A stretch of 64,000 nt of DNA. Source: Pochonia chlamydosporia 170. Lineage: Eukaryota; Ascomycota; Sordariomycetes; Hypocreales; Clavicipitaceae. Below, one piece after another: positions 24,201-34,921 of this stretch. How positions within the stretch are numbered: position 1 is the stretch's first letter; every line of letters begins with the position of its first letter. The notes under the pieces are model-generated. The model made no database searches. It was not told where the DNA came from and worked only from the letters and a program-made list of their open reading frames with translations. The stretch is taken from the NCBI RefSeq assembly GCF_001653235.2, contig NC_035793.1, positions 2,542,001 through 2,606,000 on the forward strand. The letters are read 5' to 3'. The position numbers were made by a program, and so were the translations under genes.

Positions 24201-27200
24201 AGGGAGGCCCAAATACGAGTTCGCAGTGTATACTCTGGAGCTGATGATTTAAACCCGATACAGTAAAAGGGAAGGTCGTCAATTTTGCTCTTGGCTGTGT
24301 CCTTTTCATCCTTTTCCGGATCACCATTCATTTGCGCAGTTTCATCGGCCAGGATCTTAGTGTCCTTGACGAAACAATCCCATTCATGTGGATGCAGCTG
24401 CTTGAGGTACTCCAATAGTGTGACGCGCGAGTAGGGCTCATCCTCGCGAATGATTTCACGCAGAGACAGAAGAATTTTCTCGCTGTAATGGGGGATCATT
24501 ACCGTAAAGGTCGGCATATTGTCAACAGGGAGAGGTTCAGGAATAGGTGTAGAAAGCGATTGCGCAAAGAACGAAATTCGGCGCTCTGCTTCGCTTTGGC
24601 TTGGAAAGAATTCAGTCTTGAAGGAATGGTCTTCTTGTGAGACGAAGAACGTAGGTGCTCGTAGTGTTCTTTTTCCTTCCTGTTCAGAGGGAACCTGGTG
24701 GTAAAGGAGCTTTTGCACATGGTCTATTGCCAATAGATGCTCGCGATACATTGAGATAACAATAGCGTTCCAGACTTGTGAAATCAGTACTTTTGGCTTG
24801 TACTTAATTTCCATGTCTGTTGTTGCTAAAACTTTGGAATATATGCGCTTAGGTAGCCGCGAGAATATGTTTCTCCATGGCGTCCATATGGAGGAACCAA
24901 TATAAAAAGATCGGGCAATAGAAAAAATTGTGTTCAAAAGGACATAGAAGAGGTATGTATCCAGGAAGAAGAAGATCAAATCCGTGAAAGCCATTAGACC
25001 CAGCAGAATATACGTGTGTCGTGAGCAGAGCTCTTTCTTCAATATGGAGTCACCAACACATACAGGCTTAAAAATTGCCAAGTAGCGGATGACATCTCGG
25101 AAGGACAGAGTGAGATATACATATGACTCCCCAAACTTGGCTCCAAACACGGTCAGCCACAGACCGAAAGACATCGCCATGTCATTACCCTTTAATCGCG
25201 GCCAGCTGGCGGTGAATGTTTGACTGGCCACATACTGCCGAGAGTTCTTTGTAAGGTAACTGCCAAATAATCCGCCCAAAGGCATAACTGAGAAGAACAA
25301 AAATGTAATCACTGCCACAATGAAGTTGACAATGCCGATAATGTAGTCAACGTCAACGCCACCTGCTTCTTTGATCTTAGTTGGAAAGACAAGAACTTTG
25401 GCAGCTGGTGCAACATTGATGATGAAAATGAGGAGCAAGAAGAGCAGCCGCTTCGTCAGGTGCTGCGCACCGGCCCATCGACGAGGAACATATGCCCATT
25501 CAGCAAGAGTTGCTAGAACCTGAATGAGTGAGGCTATGCCTCCGCCAATAGACACGGCGGCGAGATGCCTAGATCCAGCTGGTTGCTGATTCAGTTGCTG
25601 CTGGTAGGCACTGCCGACGAGCAGCGTTGGCGCATTGTGGGCTGTGTAAAACCAAAACATGGTAAGATGGATGATCCAGATTCGGTTGAAATTGACGAGA
25701 AGATGGAACCATGATCTTGACTCTTTATATGTCTTAAAGAAACACTTCTTCCAATTAATTTCTTTAAGCTTTGTATAGCGCTCAGCAGGAGGGACATCCA
25801 CCAGCTTGCTTTTGTCCTGCAGGACAATACGCTCAATGCCTTCTGGGTACCAAAACAACTGGTTGCAGTCGTCGTACCCAATGATGTGCTTGTGGTCGCG
25901 TTCGCGGCGGACATACACACCATTAAGAATCTCATATCCTTGGTCCCGAACGTACTGATAGAGCGGTGTGATGACATCGTTTAAGTAAGTAAACTCGTCG
26001 ACAGGTTCAACAAGTGCCTGACAAGCCGGTGAGTTGAGATAATCATCTGCACATTTGAAAATGAAACACAGGCACTCCGGCATGAATCGCACTTGATTAG
26101 CTTCGCCCCAACACAGGAGGTACAGCGCTATCTGTCGGACGCGATCATGTTGCGACATGCGGTTCATTCGAGTCTTCCAACGGAATTCGGCGGCCTCCAA
26201 GCTATCATCGCCTTCTAGGTCTTGGAGCGCGTCGGCTTCGTTGGCGTTCTCTTCCGCATTCTTCTTTTTCTTGCTCTTGGCCTTGCGACGTAGGCCTTTT
26301 GTTTTGCTGTTGGCGAAACCAACTGCATCATCTAAATCCAGATGAGCGGCAAAATACCATTTACGGTAGTTGGCGTTGTCGCCGCCGATGTAATCGGCGT
26401 GAAGTGAGAGTAATGCCTGGTTTGGCGTCATGCGAGAAGCACGGGAGTCGAGAAGAGTCATTAGATGGTCGTACATGTTCCTCATGCTATCTCGCTGGAA
26501 GCCGAACTTTCCTGTGAGGTCTAAAAAGATATCCTCAATCTCTTCCTTGGACAAGGGAATCTGAGCGTCAGATGTCCAGGCAGGGTACGGTTCTCTGGAG
26601 CGTTGGCCAGCCGGTAGCACATTGCCATAGTCCATTCCATAGTTGGGGGTCGATGCACCTGAGGAACGATTGCCCCCATACGAAATTTGAGACGAAGGGG
26701 GTCGATAGCCTCGTTGGCCATCTCCATAACTGTTGTAGCGTTCGTCTCCGCGGCCATAATAATCCATCTCAGCAGCACGAGCCATATCCGATCTCATGGT
26801 AAAGTCGCTAATTGTCTCCGAGTCTTCTTCAGAGCCGTGGCGACCAGAGGGGCCGCCGTAGCCTTGGTTATAATCCTGTTCATAGTAGCCACCCTGGCCG
26901 TTGTAATACTCGTCTTGATACTGGTCATGCCCATCGTAGTAGCCGCCGTCCTGATGATAAGGATTGTTGGGGTCGGCGTTATAGTAGCCACTTTTCGAAA
27001 GATCAACATCAGTTACAACGTATTTGGGTGGTTAGTGTTCTGACTTACGATTCATCATAATACCCATCTCCGGCTGGACCTGCATGACCCCCGCCGCGGG
27101 CATCATAGCCATTATCATAGTACTGATCATCTTGATAATACGAATCCGCATTGCCATGAGGGTTGCCGCCTTGATGGCCGTAGCCATCGTCATAGTGGTC

Positions 27201-27227
27201 GTTGTGACCACCTGGGTAGCCCGACAT
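21287..27227 (-). CDS. fks1: 1,3-beta-glucan synthase catalytic subunit Fks1 (GT48)
   Basis: Plasma-membrane enzyme polymerising UDP-glucose into cell-wall beta-1,3-glucan; target of echinocandins. Three exons, 27227-27049, 26990-21690 and 21626-21287, give 1939 aa, the normal size. The N-terminus is a Tyr/Gly/Asp/Gln-rich disordered stretch (about 1-100), followed by the FKS1 domain ([31 protein letters not shown]), a first membrane bundle, the large cytosolic GT48 region ([60 protein letters not shown]) and a second bundle. The last exon restores [24 protein letters not shown] and a final membrane helix. Hot spot 1 reads YLTLSFRDV (25091-25117), differing from the Candida FLTLSLRDP at its first, sixth and last positions. 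The start MSGYPGG is the first ATG of a matching frame. Confidence 0.97.
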
Positions 27228-28665
27228 TGTTTCCAATTGTCGGTCTAAGCAATACGGGCCATATGGTGATTCCGTACGTGAAACCGTTAGGGGCTTATCG
27301 TCCAAACAGTCAATTTGGTTATAGAGAGCGCCTCAACAGGCCTGAACCGAACGTTAAGCGTTTGAGTGTAGTGTTTTGGAACAACGAATTGGCAGTGGCA
27401 AATGAACGTGCGAACGGCAAACGACAGATATAAAACAAACGAGTGGTGGTCTGAGAGAGATCAGCGAGAGAAAGAAAAAAGGGAGAACAATCTTCTGCAG
27501 AATCACAGGCGAAGTCAGATGCCTGTTGTTCCCGTAGAGTGTGATGTGTTTGGAGGGCGAAAAGGAAGCGAGAGTGAATGAGAAAAATGGCCAGGTCAGG
27601 GAGGTCAAGGAAGGACAGCATTGCCAACGCTTCAGACAGGAGGGAACGTGTGGTTGGATAGATGGACGGGCCGGGTGGCTGACACTCCGCAGTGGATGAG
27701 ACTTGTTCAAGAATGCCCCTCTGCACCAACCCTGGACGCTTGACCTTGCTGAGACTCAGGGCAAAAACCTTGGAAGGACTTAGTGGCAGGGGCAGAGGGA
27801 GTTGACAGTACGCGTTTTCGAGCCTGTGCATGTGTGCACGGCCAAAGTTAGTACAGCTACCCTCTGTAACTTGTACCCACTCGTATTTTAGTCCTTTTCA
27901 TGAGTACTTTTTTGTAAGACTACCTAGGTACCTAGTACCCGGGCTCCCGACCCGCTATTGGTCACCTTGGTTCCTGGCACATTCTTTCGCCAACACCACT
28001 TCCCTCATTGATAACATGCGTGCCCCTGAAAAGTCTTTCATCTCCTCTGCCCCCTTTCTTTTCTGAATGTCGATGGAGGTTCCACTTGGACCCATGTCCG
28101 ATCCCATGGAGCTCTGATTGTGAGCGATGAATTGGAGGTGCATAATCTTTTTGCTGACTGGCACTGGCAATGGACGTGATTGGCACAATCACTAGCCAAC
28201 CTAACCAGGTACTGGGCACTTTTCATGTTGTGCAATCCGTTCTGTTTAATCAAGCTGGATGATCTAAAGCTCTTGTTACAATACTTCGTGAATGCACTTC
28301 GTGGAACAAGCGGCGGTTGTACTCCCAGTGCCATTTCCCCGATCTTCTCCCAATTTCTCCGTACAGCCTGTGGTATAAAAGAAAAAGAAAAAAAAGGCTA
28401 TTTGTCCACGCCTACTGTAAGTATGCCAGACACTAACAGATCTCGATATGTCCTAGCACACGACGCGGTTTGTGATACCTTTTTGTTCAAATACTTTTGA
28501 AACCACACTGTGTCTGCTCGAGTAATAATTGCAGACAATAATTGCAGACAATAAAAATGAGTTAAACACTTGCATTCACTACCTAGAGAGTGCTGGATAA
28601 GGCAATCCGATTTTAGGGGAAGCGGTTATTCGCCTATTGCTTAGGTCTTGGAGCATAGTTACACA
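27228..28665. other. fks1 upstream region and leader
   Basis: About 1.4 kb upstream of fks1. CT-rich (on the minus strand) tracts between 27400 and 27800 fit a long 5' leader. A CTACCTAGGTACCTAG palindrome lies at 27920-27935 and a 13-bp tandem duplication at 28524-28549. A 170-codon open frame at 27319-27831 (minus) is serine/leucine-rich low-complexity translation of the CT-rich leader and is not called. Confidence 0.5.
28524..28549 (+). repeat. 13-bp tandem duplication
   Basis: Two head-to-tail copies of AATAATTGCAGAC followed by a partial third (AATAA). Probably replication slippage; no function suggested. Confidence 0.85.
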
Positions 28666-29205
28666 CTACCACTCTGAAGAGCTGAGATGTTTCGCGCTGA
28701 TGTGTCCCGTGAGACGACTAGTGCCAACATATGCCAGGCAAGATCTTGCAAAGTAAGTAGTTTGTGTTACCTTCGTCAGCTTCTCGCAACAATACGCAGA
28801 GGTCTGGTCAAGTGGTGCCTCTGGGCAGGGGCATCTTTTGACAACCCGCGATCTGACAACTGATTCACTCGTCCACTTGCCGGGGATGGCATTGAGTTCG
28901 TCCTTCACCGTCTCCGATGGCTGCGATGTGCAGACCGGAAACCTCGCCAATGAGGCTCCTCGGTCGTCCTTTGAGCAGGTGTCGGGAAGCTTCAAGCGCA
29001 GTACTCCCAAGTTCAGGCAGCATACTTTGGGTGGTTTCTGCAGGGCGGAAAGCAGTTGATGCTGCGTCAACGCGGCGTAGATCAGGTTGGCGGGATCAAT
29101 CTGATGGGTCTTGCTTGCATGCCAAGTGGAGACGGGGGCATCGATATGATCGTGGCAAAATACCGATGATGGGCAGAGGGCCAATGACAAAGCAATGGAC
29201 ACCAT
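28666..29205 (-). CDS. Candidate cysteine-rich small secreted protein
   Basis: A single open frame of 179 codons starting at an ATG in good context (AAAAATGG). The first residues, MVSIALSLALCPSSVFC, look like a short signal peptide with a cleavage site near the Cys-His boundary. The rest is hydrophilic, with nine cysteines in the order CC, C, C, CPC, CC, C, an arrangement that could form disulfide bonds. No family was recognised; there is no homology-level evidence, and a chance open frame is possible. It sits alone in a gene-poor 3.6-kb stretch between fks1 and the GCNA-like gene, a setting in which species-specific secreted proteins of fungi are often found. It could be effector-like, but no function is claimed. 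Confidence 0.4.
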   Translation of the reverse strand: MVSIALSLALCPSSVFCHDHIDAPVSTWHASKTHQIDPANLIYAALTQHQLLSALQKPPKVCCLNLGVLRLKLPDTCSKDDRGASLARFPVCTSQPSETVKDELNAIPGKWTSESVVRSRVVKRCPCPEAPLDQTSAYCCEKLTKVTQTTYFARSCLAYVGTSRLTGHISAKHLSSSEW

Positions 29206-30824
29206 TTTTACTTCTCTTTGGCAATGCGAATATTGTGTTGTGGCCGCCGAGCGTAAGAAATAACTCTACTCCGACTTCTGATGAATTTGTACCCGGCTAT
29301 ATTCTAAATATTTGTCGGCGGTATTTGTTGCCTAGGTGTTTCCCTTGTGGCCGCGCTCATTAACTCGCCAATTTATGCCGTGGTGGTGATGGTGATATGC
29401 AGGCCAATATCTGCTTAACCATCGTCCATGACGAGACGATGACGGCGTAGCAGAGTTTTTAAGGCTTGTAAGCATAAACACTGTGCCATGATGCATAGGG
29501 AACCTACGGAGGTCCTTTACTTTAGGTAAGTAAGTCGGCATAGGGAACATTCCTGTAGCCCCCCAGGACTGTGGATTGTGATTCCATTAGCTCTGTGCAT
29601 TGTGTGCCATATATTCTCGACTCTAAGATGCATCATCTTGTTGACAAGCCAAACAGTGCCAGCTCCTAGGTGAGAGTATTGTCACCAAGCGAGCTCGATT
29701 ATTCCAGCGTGCCACCCATACGGAGTAGACCACGCGATATATGCAACATGCCCAGGTATTTTGTCTCCAGACGTTCCCCTTCTTGCTCTTGGGAATTACG
29801 GGCTCTCATATGGCACAAGAGACAACGCCACAATCGGAACACGTCCACCAGAGCTGTTGTGAGTCCTTACCTAATTACAATGGCGGTAATAGTACTCCAT
29901 ACTTGGCTCCATACATGGAACCCGTAGAATCAAATTTCGAATCCTTCAATGTTTCAGCTCCAATGCTTCGCCGACAGCGTAATTCTATTCATACTGGCTG
30001 ACTTTGGCCCAGTTCATTTTCACACAAGGGGGCTGGTGTGGCGGCATGGCCGAGTTCAGGGGCAGCAAGCTTGCTGTGGAGTGTCAATTCCACATGTGCA
30101 TGTCGTCAAACCCGCAGGCGCCGGCCCGTCCTACCTCGTGAACACTGGAAGCTGGCAGAAAATAAAATGCTTATCCAGCCAATGACGGCCTGCAATGGGT
30201 TACAAGAAAAGGGACAGGAGAAGCAGTGGCTTACTGAACCCAAAAGCATCATCCGACACCGCGTGAACCGCTGGTGCTGCATGAACAACAGCCGTCATTG
30301 CAGTTATCCTCAATCTCAGTCGAGTATGATTTGGAATATGGCTCCAACATATTGGGAGTGATGTTCGTCACTAGATTCTTTGATGCACGCCAAATATTCC
30401 AGCTCAAATTTTTAATAGATCAGACGATCAAGACCAATTGCAATTGGCGTAGTGCGTCTACTGACCATAGTTCATGACTCTTGTACCTCAATTCTGTGCA
30501 TACAAGCAATAATGAGGAGTACATGTACCCTATGATGGAATCAACGCAGCTGCAACAAGACTATTCCCTACCAAGGAGACGCATCCACCAAAGAAACCCA
30601 GGCTATCACGTGCTGCCTTGTTGCCGTGACAACCGAGATAAATCAGCAATTGTAAGGTGTGTGGCTGCCAAGCCTTTGTGCCAGAATAGCACGTGTCCTA
30701 TACATCATACTAGTACTTCATTACCTAGTAGTTGCTCATGTATGCAAAAGACACATTTCTAGTTGCCTCTTTCTTTTGATCGTTTGTTTGGCTCCCTTGT
30801 CCTTCCCCCCAGACTACCGCCGAG
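29206..30824. other. Intergenic, upstream of GCNA-like gene
   Basis: About 1.6 kb of intergenic DNA between two divergent genes. A TACGGAGTA motif is at 29719-29727. A perfect 14-bp palindrome (CAGCAAGCTTGCTG) lies at 30063-30076 beside an A-box-like word, but no complete tRNA can be folded. No further gene seen. Confidence 0.5.
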
Positions 30825-32819
30825 ATGGCCTCCTTGGCTGATTATTGGCCTTCAAGCGACGATGAGCTAGCTCATCCAAACACAGTATCAAGACAAAAGG
30901 GCAGTAATGTGCAGGATCAATGCACATCTTCAACTTCTCGTGTCTCTACCTTGAAGCAGCGAGACCTCATCCCTAAATCGGCCGTAGTGACACCAGTTCG
31001 TAAGGTGCGACGGCTGCGTAGCCGCGTTCAGGATACCAACAATCCGCTATTCCAACCGTGGAGTGCAGAAGATGACAATGGGACTCAATTCCGAACACAG
31101 AGCACCATGAGAGAATCCTTCGCAAAGTTGAGCCTAGATACAGATTTCAGCGGAGACTCACCTCCAACAACCACTCGTTCGAGTCGCATCACGGCAATTA
31201 GGCACATGTATCCCACACGAGGGGAAGCAGGTTGCCCGGCACCATCTAGAGGAAACACATTAACTCCATTAGCAACAAACAAGTCAGAGAATCGTAATGG
31301 GCCACGGAGCCAAGTGCCTGATGTTGGCGATGATCACACATTGTCTTGGGCTCGACCGTCATTACTGGAAGGAAACGGTTCGGACATAAAATCACCTCAG
31401 CACATGTCTCTGGAAACTCATATGGACAGTTTTGGAATCACTGACGCCACCGTTGATGGTCGGTCAGATTATTCGTACATTGACAGTCATGGTCACGACG
31501 ATAACACTTCGAATGAAGCGGAATCTATCATGGAAGTGGCCATTCCCCATCCCGACAGTACGGCATCCATTTCTTCTCGAGCCCAACATCCGGTCACGTC
31601 AACATATCACAGAGAACCTAAGCGGAACAATGCCACTGGGCCGCTGCAACCCCTCAACAGAAATGTTCTGAGTCCAAACAGGCAATATATCCAGCAGTAT
31701 AATGAGTCAACGCTATCAGAAAGTCAGTCGGCTGGGAAATATTTAAAATCACCTGATGATGAAAAGCAACTGTTCAGCAAGTTCGAACACATGCGACTAT
31801 ACTCTCGTGAGGTATCTGCTGGCGATGTTCCCAGAAGTCGTGACGACCTATCCGACTTTATCACACCACCAACCAGCCCCCAAGATACTCTGAACACTCC
31901 TCGCAGGCCAAAACCTGTTCCACAAACTCCGGATAATGCGGCTGCACCCTCGACGAGGAGCATTCGAGAGGCTACCAGAAATGGCATGAAGAGGAACTTC
32001 AAAGCAATAAGACAGTCCTTGGCTGAAAAGTTTCTTTTGGAATTAGACTCGAAAATTGCGAACGGCCAGGTTACCAAGTTATCAGAATCTACAGGGGGGG
32101 TGAAGATAAGGTGGACGAAAACTCTGCACACCACAGCCGGCCGAGCGGACTGGCGCCGCGAAGCCGTCCGAACCAAGCCTGATGATGTTACTGTTGACGA
32201 GAAATATCGACACCATGCCTCAATCGAACTGGCAGAAAAAGTTGTTGGCGACGAAAACAGGTTGCTTAACGTGCTAGCGCATGAATTCTGCCATTTGGCT
32301 ACCTTTATGATTAGCGGCGTGACAACTAATCCCCACGGAAAGGAGTTCAAGTCCTGGGCTTCGAAGTGCTCGGCTGTCTTCAGCTGCAGGGGTGTTCAGG
32401 TAACTACAAAGCATTCGTACGAAATCGAGTTCAAGTACAAATGGGGGTGTGTTAAATGTGGAATGGAGTACCAGCGACATTCTAAAAGCATTGATACTCA
32501 ACGTCACAGATGCGGATCTTGTAAGGGCTCTCTGGAACAAATCAGGCCTAAACGGCCAGACATTGTCACTGGCGATGGACGGCCGGCGGGTCAGAGCGAA
32601 TATCAGCTATTTGTAAAACATCACATGAAGTCCGTGAAGGAAGCGAACCCCGGTGTTCCACAGCAGGGTATATTGGGGATCATCGCCAAAAACTGGGCTG
32701 AATTGAAGAAAGCGAAGGTCATTGACCATACATCAGGGGACGTGAGCCTTGGAGCACAGTTAGACGAGGCTGATGTTGTCACCAAGCTGGTGGTTGATTT
32801 AACACTCGAGGATAATTGA
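30825..32819 (+). CDS. GCNA-like SprT metalloprotease with C-terminal HMG box
   Basis: Intronless, 664 aa. The first about 380 residues are disordered, rich in Ser/Thr/Pro/Asp. A SprT-like domain follows from about 390: KFLLELDSKI, then KIRWTKTLHTTAGRADWRRE, then the zinc protease site HEFCH with a downstream histidine (TTNPHGKEFKSW). A zinc ribbon (CVKCGMEYQRHSKSID ... CGSCKG) comes next, then an HMG-box-like segment (SEYQLFVKHHMKSVKEANPG, NWAELKKAKV). This order of disordered region, SprT, Zn ribbon and HMG box matches GCNA/ACRC-type proteins, which act on DNA-protein crosslinks; SPRTN instead carries PIP and UBZ motifs, and yeast Wss1 is a WLM protease. A role in crosslink proteolysis is inferred from the family. 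Confidence 0.88.
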   Translation: MASLADYWPSSDDELAHPNTVSRQKGSNVQDQCTSSTSRVSTLKQRDLIPKSAVVTPVRKVRRLRSRVQDTNNPLFQPWSAEDDNGTQFRTQSTMRESFAKLSLDTDFSGDSPPTTTRSSRITAIRHMYPTRGEAGCPAPSRGNTLTPLATNKSENRNGPRSQVPDVGDDHTLSWARPSLLEGNGSDIKSPQHMSLETHMDSFGITDATVDGRSDYSYIDSHGHDDNTSNEAESIMEVAIPHPDSTASISSRAQHPVTSTYHREPKRNNATGPLQPLNRNVLSPNRQYIQQYNESTLSESQSAGKYLKSPDDEKQLFSKFEHMRLYSREVSAGDVPRSRDDLSDFITPPTSPQDTLNTPRRPKPVPQTPDNAAAPSTRSIREATRNGMKRNFKAIRQSLAEKFLLELDSKIANGQVTKLSESTGGVKIRWTKTLHTTAGRADWRREAVRTKPDDVTVDEKYRHHASIELAEKVVGDENRLLNVLAHEFCHLATFMISGVTTNPHGKEFKSWASKCSAVFSCRGVQVTTKHSYEIEFKYKWGCVKCGMEYQRHSKSIDTQRHRCGSCKGSLEQIRPKRPDIVTGDGRPAGQSEYQLFVKHHMKSVKEANPGVPQQGILGIIAKNWAELKKAKVIDHTSGDVSLGAQLDEADVVTKLVVDLTLEDN

Positions 32820-33244
32820 GCATGCAGGAAATGCCTTGTGTTGCATTTTAACTCAGTTGACGGTTGATGTTTGGGCATGTACAGTATGGATTTCAGGCAT
32901 TATCATCACAAAGACTAGTATCAAAAACAAAGCTCAGAAGTAGCATACAAAGCTGACAACGAAGATTCACTGGCACACAGTGCCTTGCGGAAATGCTTTG
33001 CGTGTCGGATGTAACTCGGCTGCGGTCGAACACCTGCCACATACAGTCTGGTCCTTTTTGGGTACAAATACCTAGCTCTGTCGACCTGTATGAGACACTC
33101 ATGGCGCTCCCTGTGTGAGCTTCCCATGTGCAGAGAAACAATTATAGTGCAATTAGAGCAATACGCAAAGGCCCTTGACTGAACATTCGATATAACCAAA
33201 GCAACCTTTTAGGCCCTGTGTCTTTCTCGGGCTCACTGTCCACG
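32820..33244. other. Convergent 3' flanks of GCNA-like gene and mog1
   Basis: A 425-bp gap between two stops. No coding or repeat signal recognised. Confidence 0.6.
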
Positions 33245-34017
33245 TCATGACTCCCCAAAAAGTCCCCAGTCTTTAATCTTCAGCGTTTCCCAAATACGAG
33301 CCGAGTACTCCACGGCATCTCCAATTAGCTCGCCTTGCTTACCGAGCTCTAGGTCAACCTCGTCTTCGTTGTATTCCCCTTTGATGTGGGGAACATTGAT
33401 TGTTATGAGGATATCAGATTTATGTTTCTCCAGCCGTAACAGTGTCATGATGATGGCTGTGAAGTCTGGCGGGGAGCTGTCTTTACGAGACTGTCCGATC
33501 TTAGGTGTTTGGGTCGCAATCAGCGTGTACGCTGGCGGTTTCGATCTGATTGAGTATTAGCAGGGTTGGACAAAATGCACAGGAGGGAACACAAGGACAA
33601 CAAATGTTGGCTGGCGGATTGCACGACGTACTCAAGGCGCGTGAATTCGGTTTCTGCTGTATTCCAGATTTTCACTGTGTCGATATCTGAGCCGACCATG
33701 TCCTCAAGATGGATAGTCATGGCGCGACCATCTATCTCTGGTCCGTGTCCAGCCTCACCGACTCGTTCTGTAATGTCGAAGATGATGCTTGTGAAGCCGC
33801 CTTTGTCGATCCACACCTCCTGATTATCTGGAACCTGCCGCAGCTTACTATTCAGGGTGTTAGAATCTTGTCGCTTTGAAACAAAGGGCAAAATTGGGCC
33901 ACAGCCATCGACGTTTATTCCTCTCTCATATGTGACTCACCTGACATCGGCAAACTTTTCTGGTATATCGCAAACCATCGCCCCTCCATACAGGGGGGTT
34001 CCATGGTATCTCGGCAT
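33245..34017 (-). CDS. mog1: Ran-binding nuclear import factor Mog1
   Basis: Mog1 binds the GTPase Ran/Gsp1 and promotes nucleotide release, supporting nuclear protein import. Three exons, 34017-33941, 33847-33632 and 33545-33245, give 197 aa with an exact triplet sum, the family size. Diagnostic blocks are the N-terminal LYGGAMVCDIPEKFADVS, the Ran-interacting RQVPDNQEVWIDKGGFTSIIFDITERV, and the C-terminal ALxxLxLxKxxTD-like region IIMTLLRLEKHKSDILITINVPH. The intron between exons 2 and 3 starts at GTACGT and was placed to give TRLE-SKPPAYTLIATQ. A second import gene, kap121, lies about 21 kb downstream; no functional link is implied. Confidence 0.92.
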
Positions 34018-34921
34018 GTTCGTTTCGTGGATAGCTACGGATGACTTTTTGCGATTGTCGAGATTGGTGCGCCAGATAGCGGCATGTGTGTAGGGGCACG
34101 ATAGCTTTTATGTTCCTTTTCGTCGAGAGTGTTGCGCTTACCGCAATGTTTGGCTCGGGTTGTCGCCTACCTAGGTATTTGGGGGCGATTCGATACTCTT
34201 CCAGGCTACGCAGTTGTGTTATAATGTTCACTTTGTTGGTTGTTTCTACCCGGTGCTGTGTCAAGATTGAAGCCAAGCGCCAGCCCAGATGATATCCAAG
34301 GATACGCTGTTAGGACAGTGGGGTGGAGTTGGCAATGACGTGTGCGGTTTCCCCCTCCCTGCTACCCTACCCTATGTCGACTGTCAATGTTCAGGTCGCT
34401 AGTTTAGGAGTCAACAATCTATTTGTCGCCTTAAGTTGTTGCCAGGCCTGCGTAATCCGCTGAGATCGGCGCTATGAACTCTGGATGGGATCCTCAGATG
34501 TCTGGTGGCCATTGGGTAGCAGCCGACTGTTAGGTGATAAATGCACTAGTTGTATCCTATTTACGTTTTGGCTCTCCGACTGTGGTATTCGGGATCCGGG
34601 CAGGAGGAAGTTCCCATGGTGCAACGTGTGCAACCATGTCCCAGAGCAATGAACATGAAGCAACCTACGGCAAAACACTTGCAACGATATTCGGACAACA
34701 CAATAATTCACTCCTAATCCACCAAGATAACTTTACCACAATAGTCCAAGCAGCGTCACCTCACACAACCATGCTCCATCTTGGGATGGGTTCCCCACAC
34801 TGTGCTGCCTTCCAGTTTGTGGTTGAAAAGGAGGAGCTCTCCACCCGCAGCTCTTGCCAATCCCCCTCTCTCCTGCCAACTCACTTGTCCAAATATCCAT
34901 CAACAAAAATATCAATTCACA
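34018..34921. promoter_or_regulatory. Shared divergent promoter region, mog1 / hnt1
   Basis: The 904 bp between divergent ATGs contain a CCTACCTAGGTATT palindrome at 34166-34179 and CAA/CCA-rich leader sequence just before hnt1. No gene seen. Confidence 0.55.

Noticed and set aside
27319..27831. 170-codon minus-strand open frame upstream of fks1
   Set aside because: Ser/Leu/Pro-rich translation of a CT-rich leader, with no domain; a chance frame in the 5' UTR.
30041..30125. tRNA-Ser/Leu-like A box (TGGCCGAGT) with a nearby hairpin
   Set aside because: The B-box position (TCGTCAAACCC) does not match GGTTCRANNCC, and no acceptor stem or cloverleaf can be formed.
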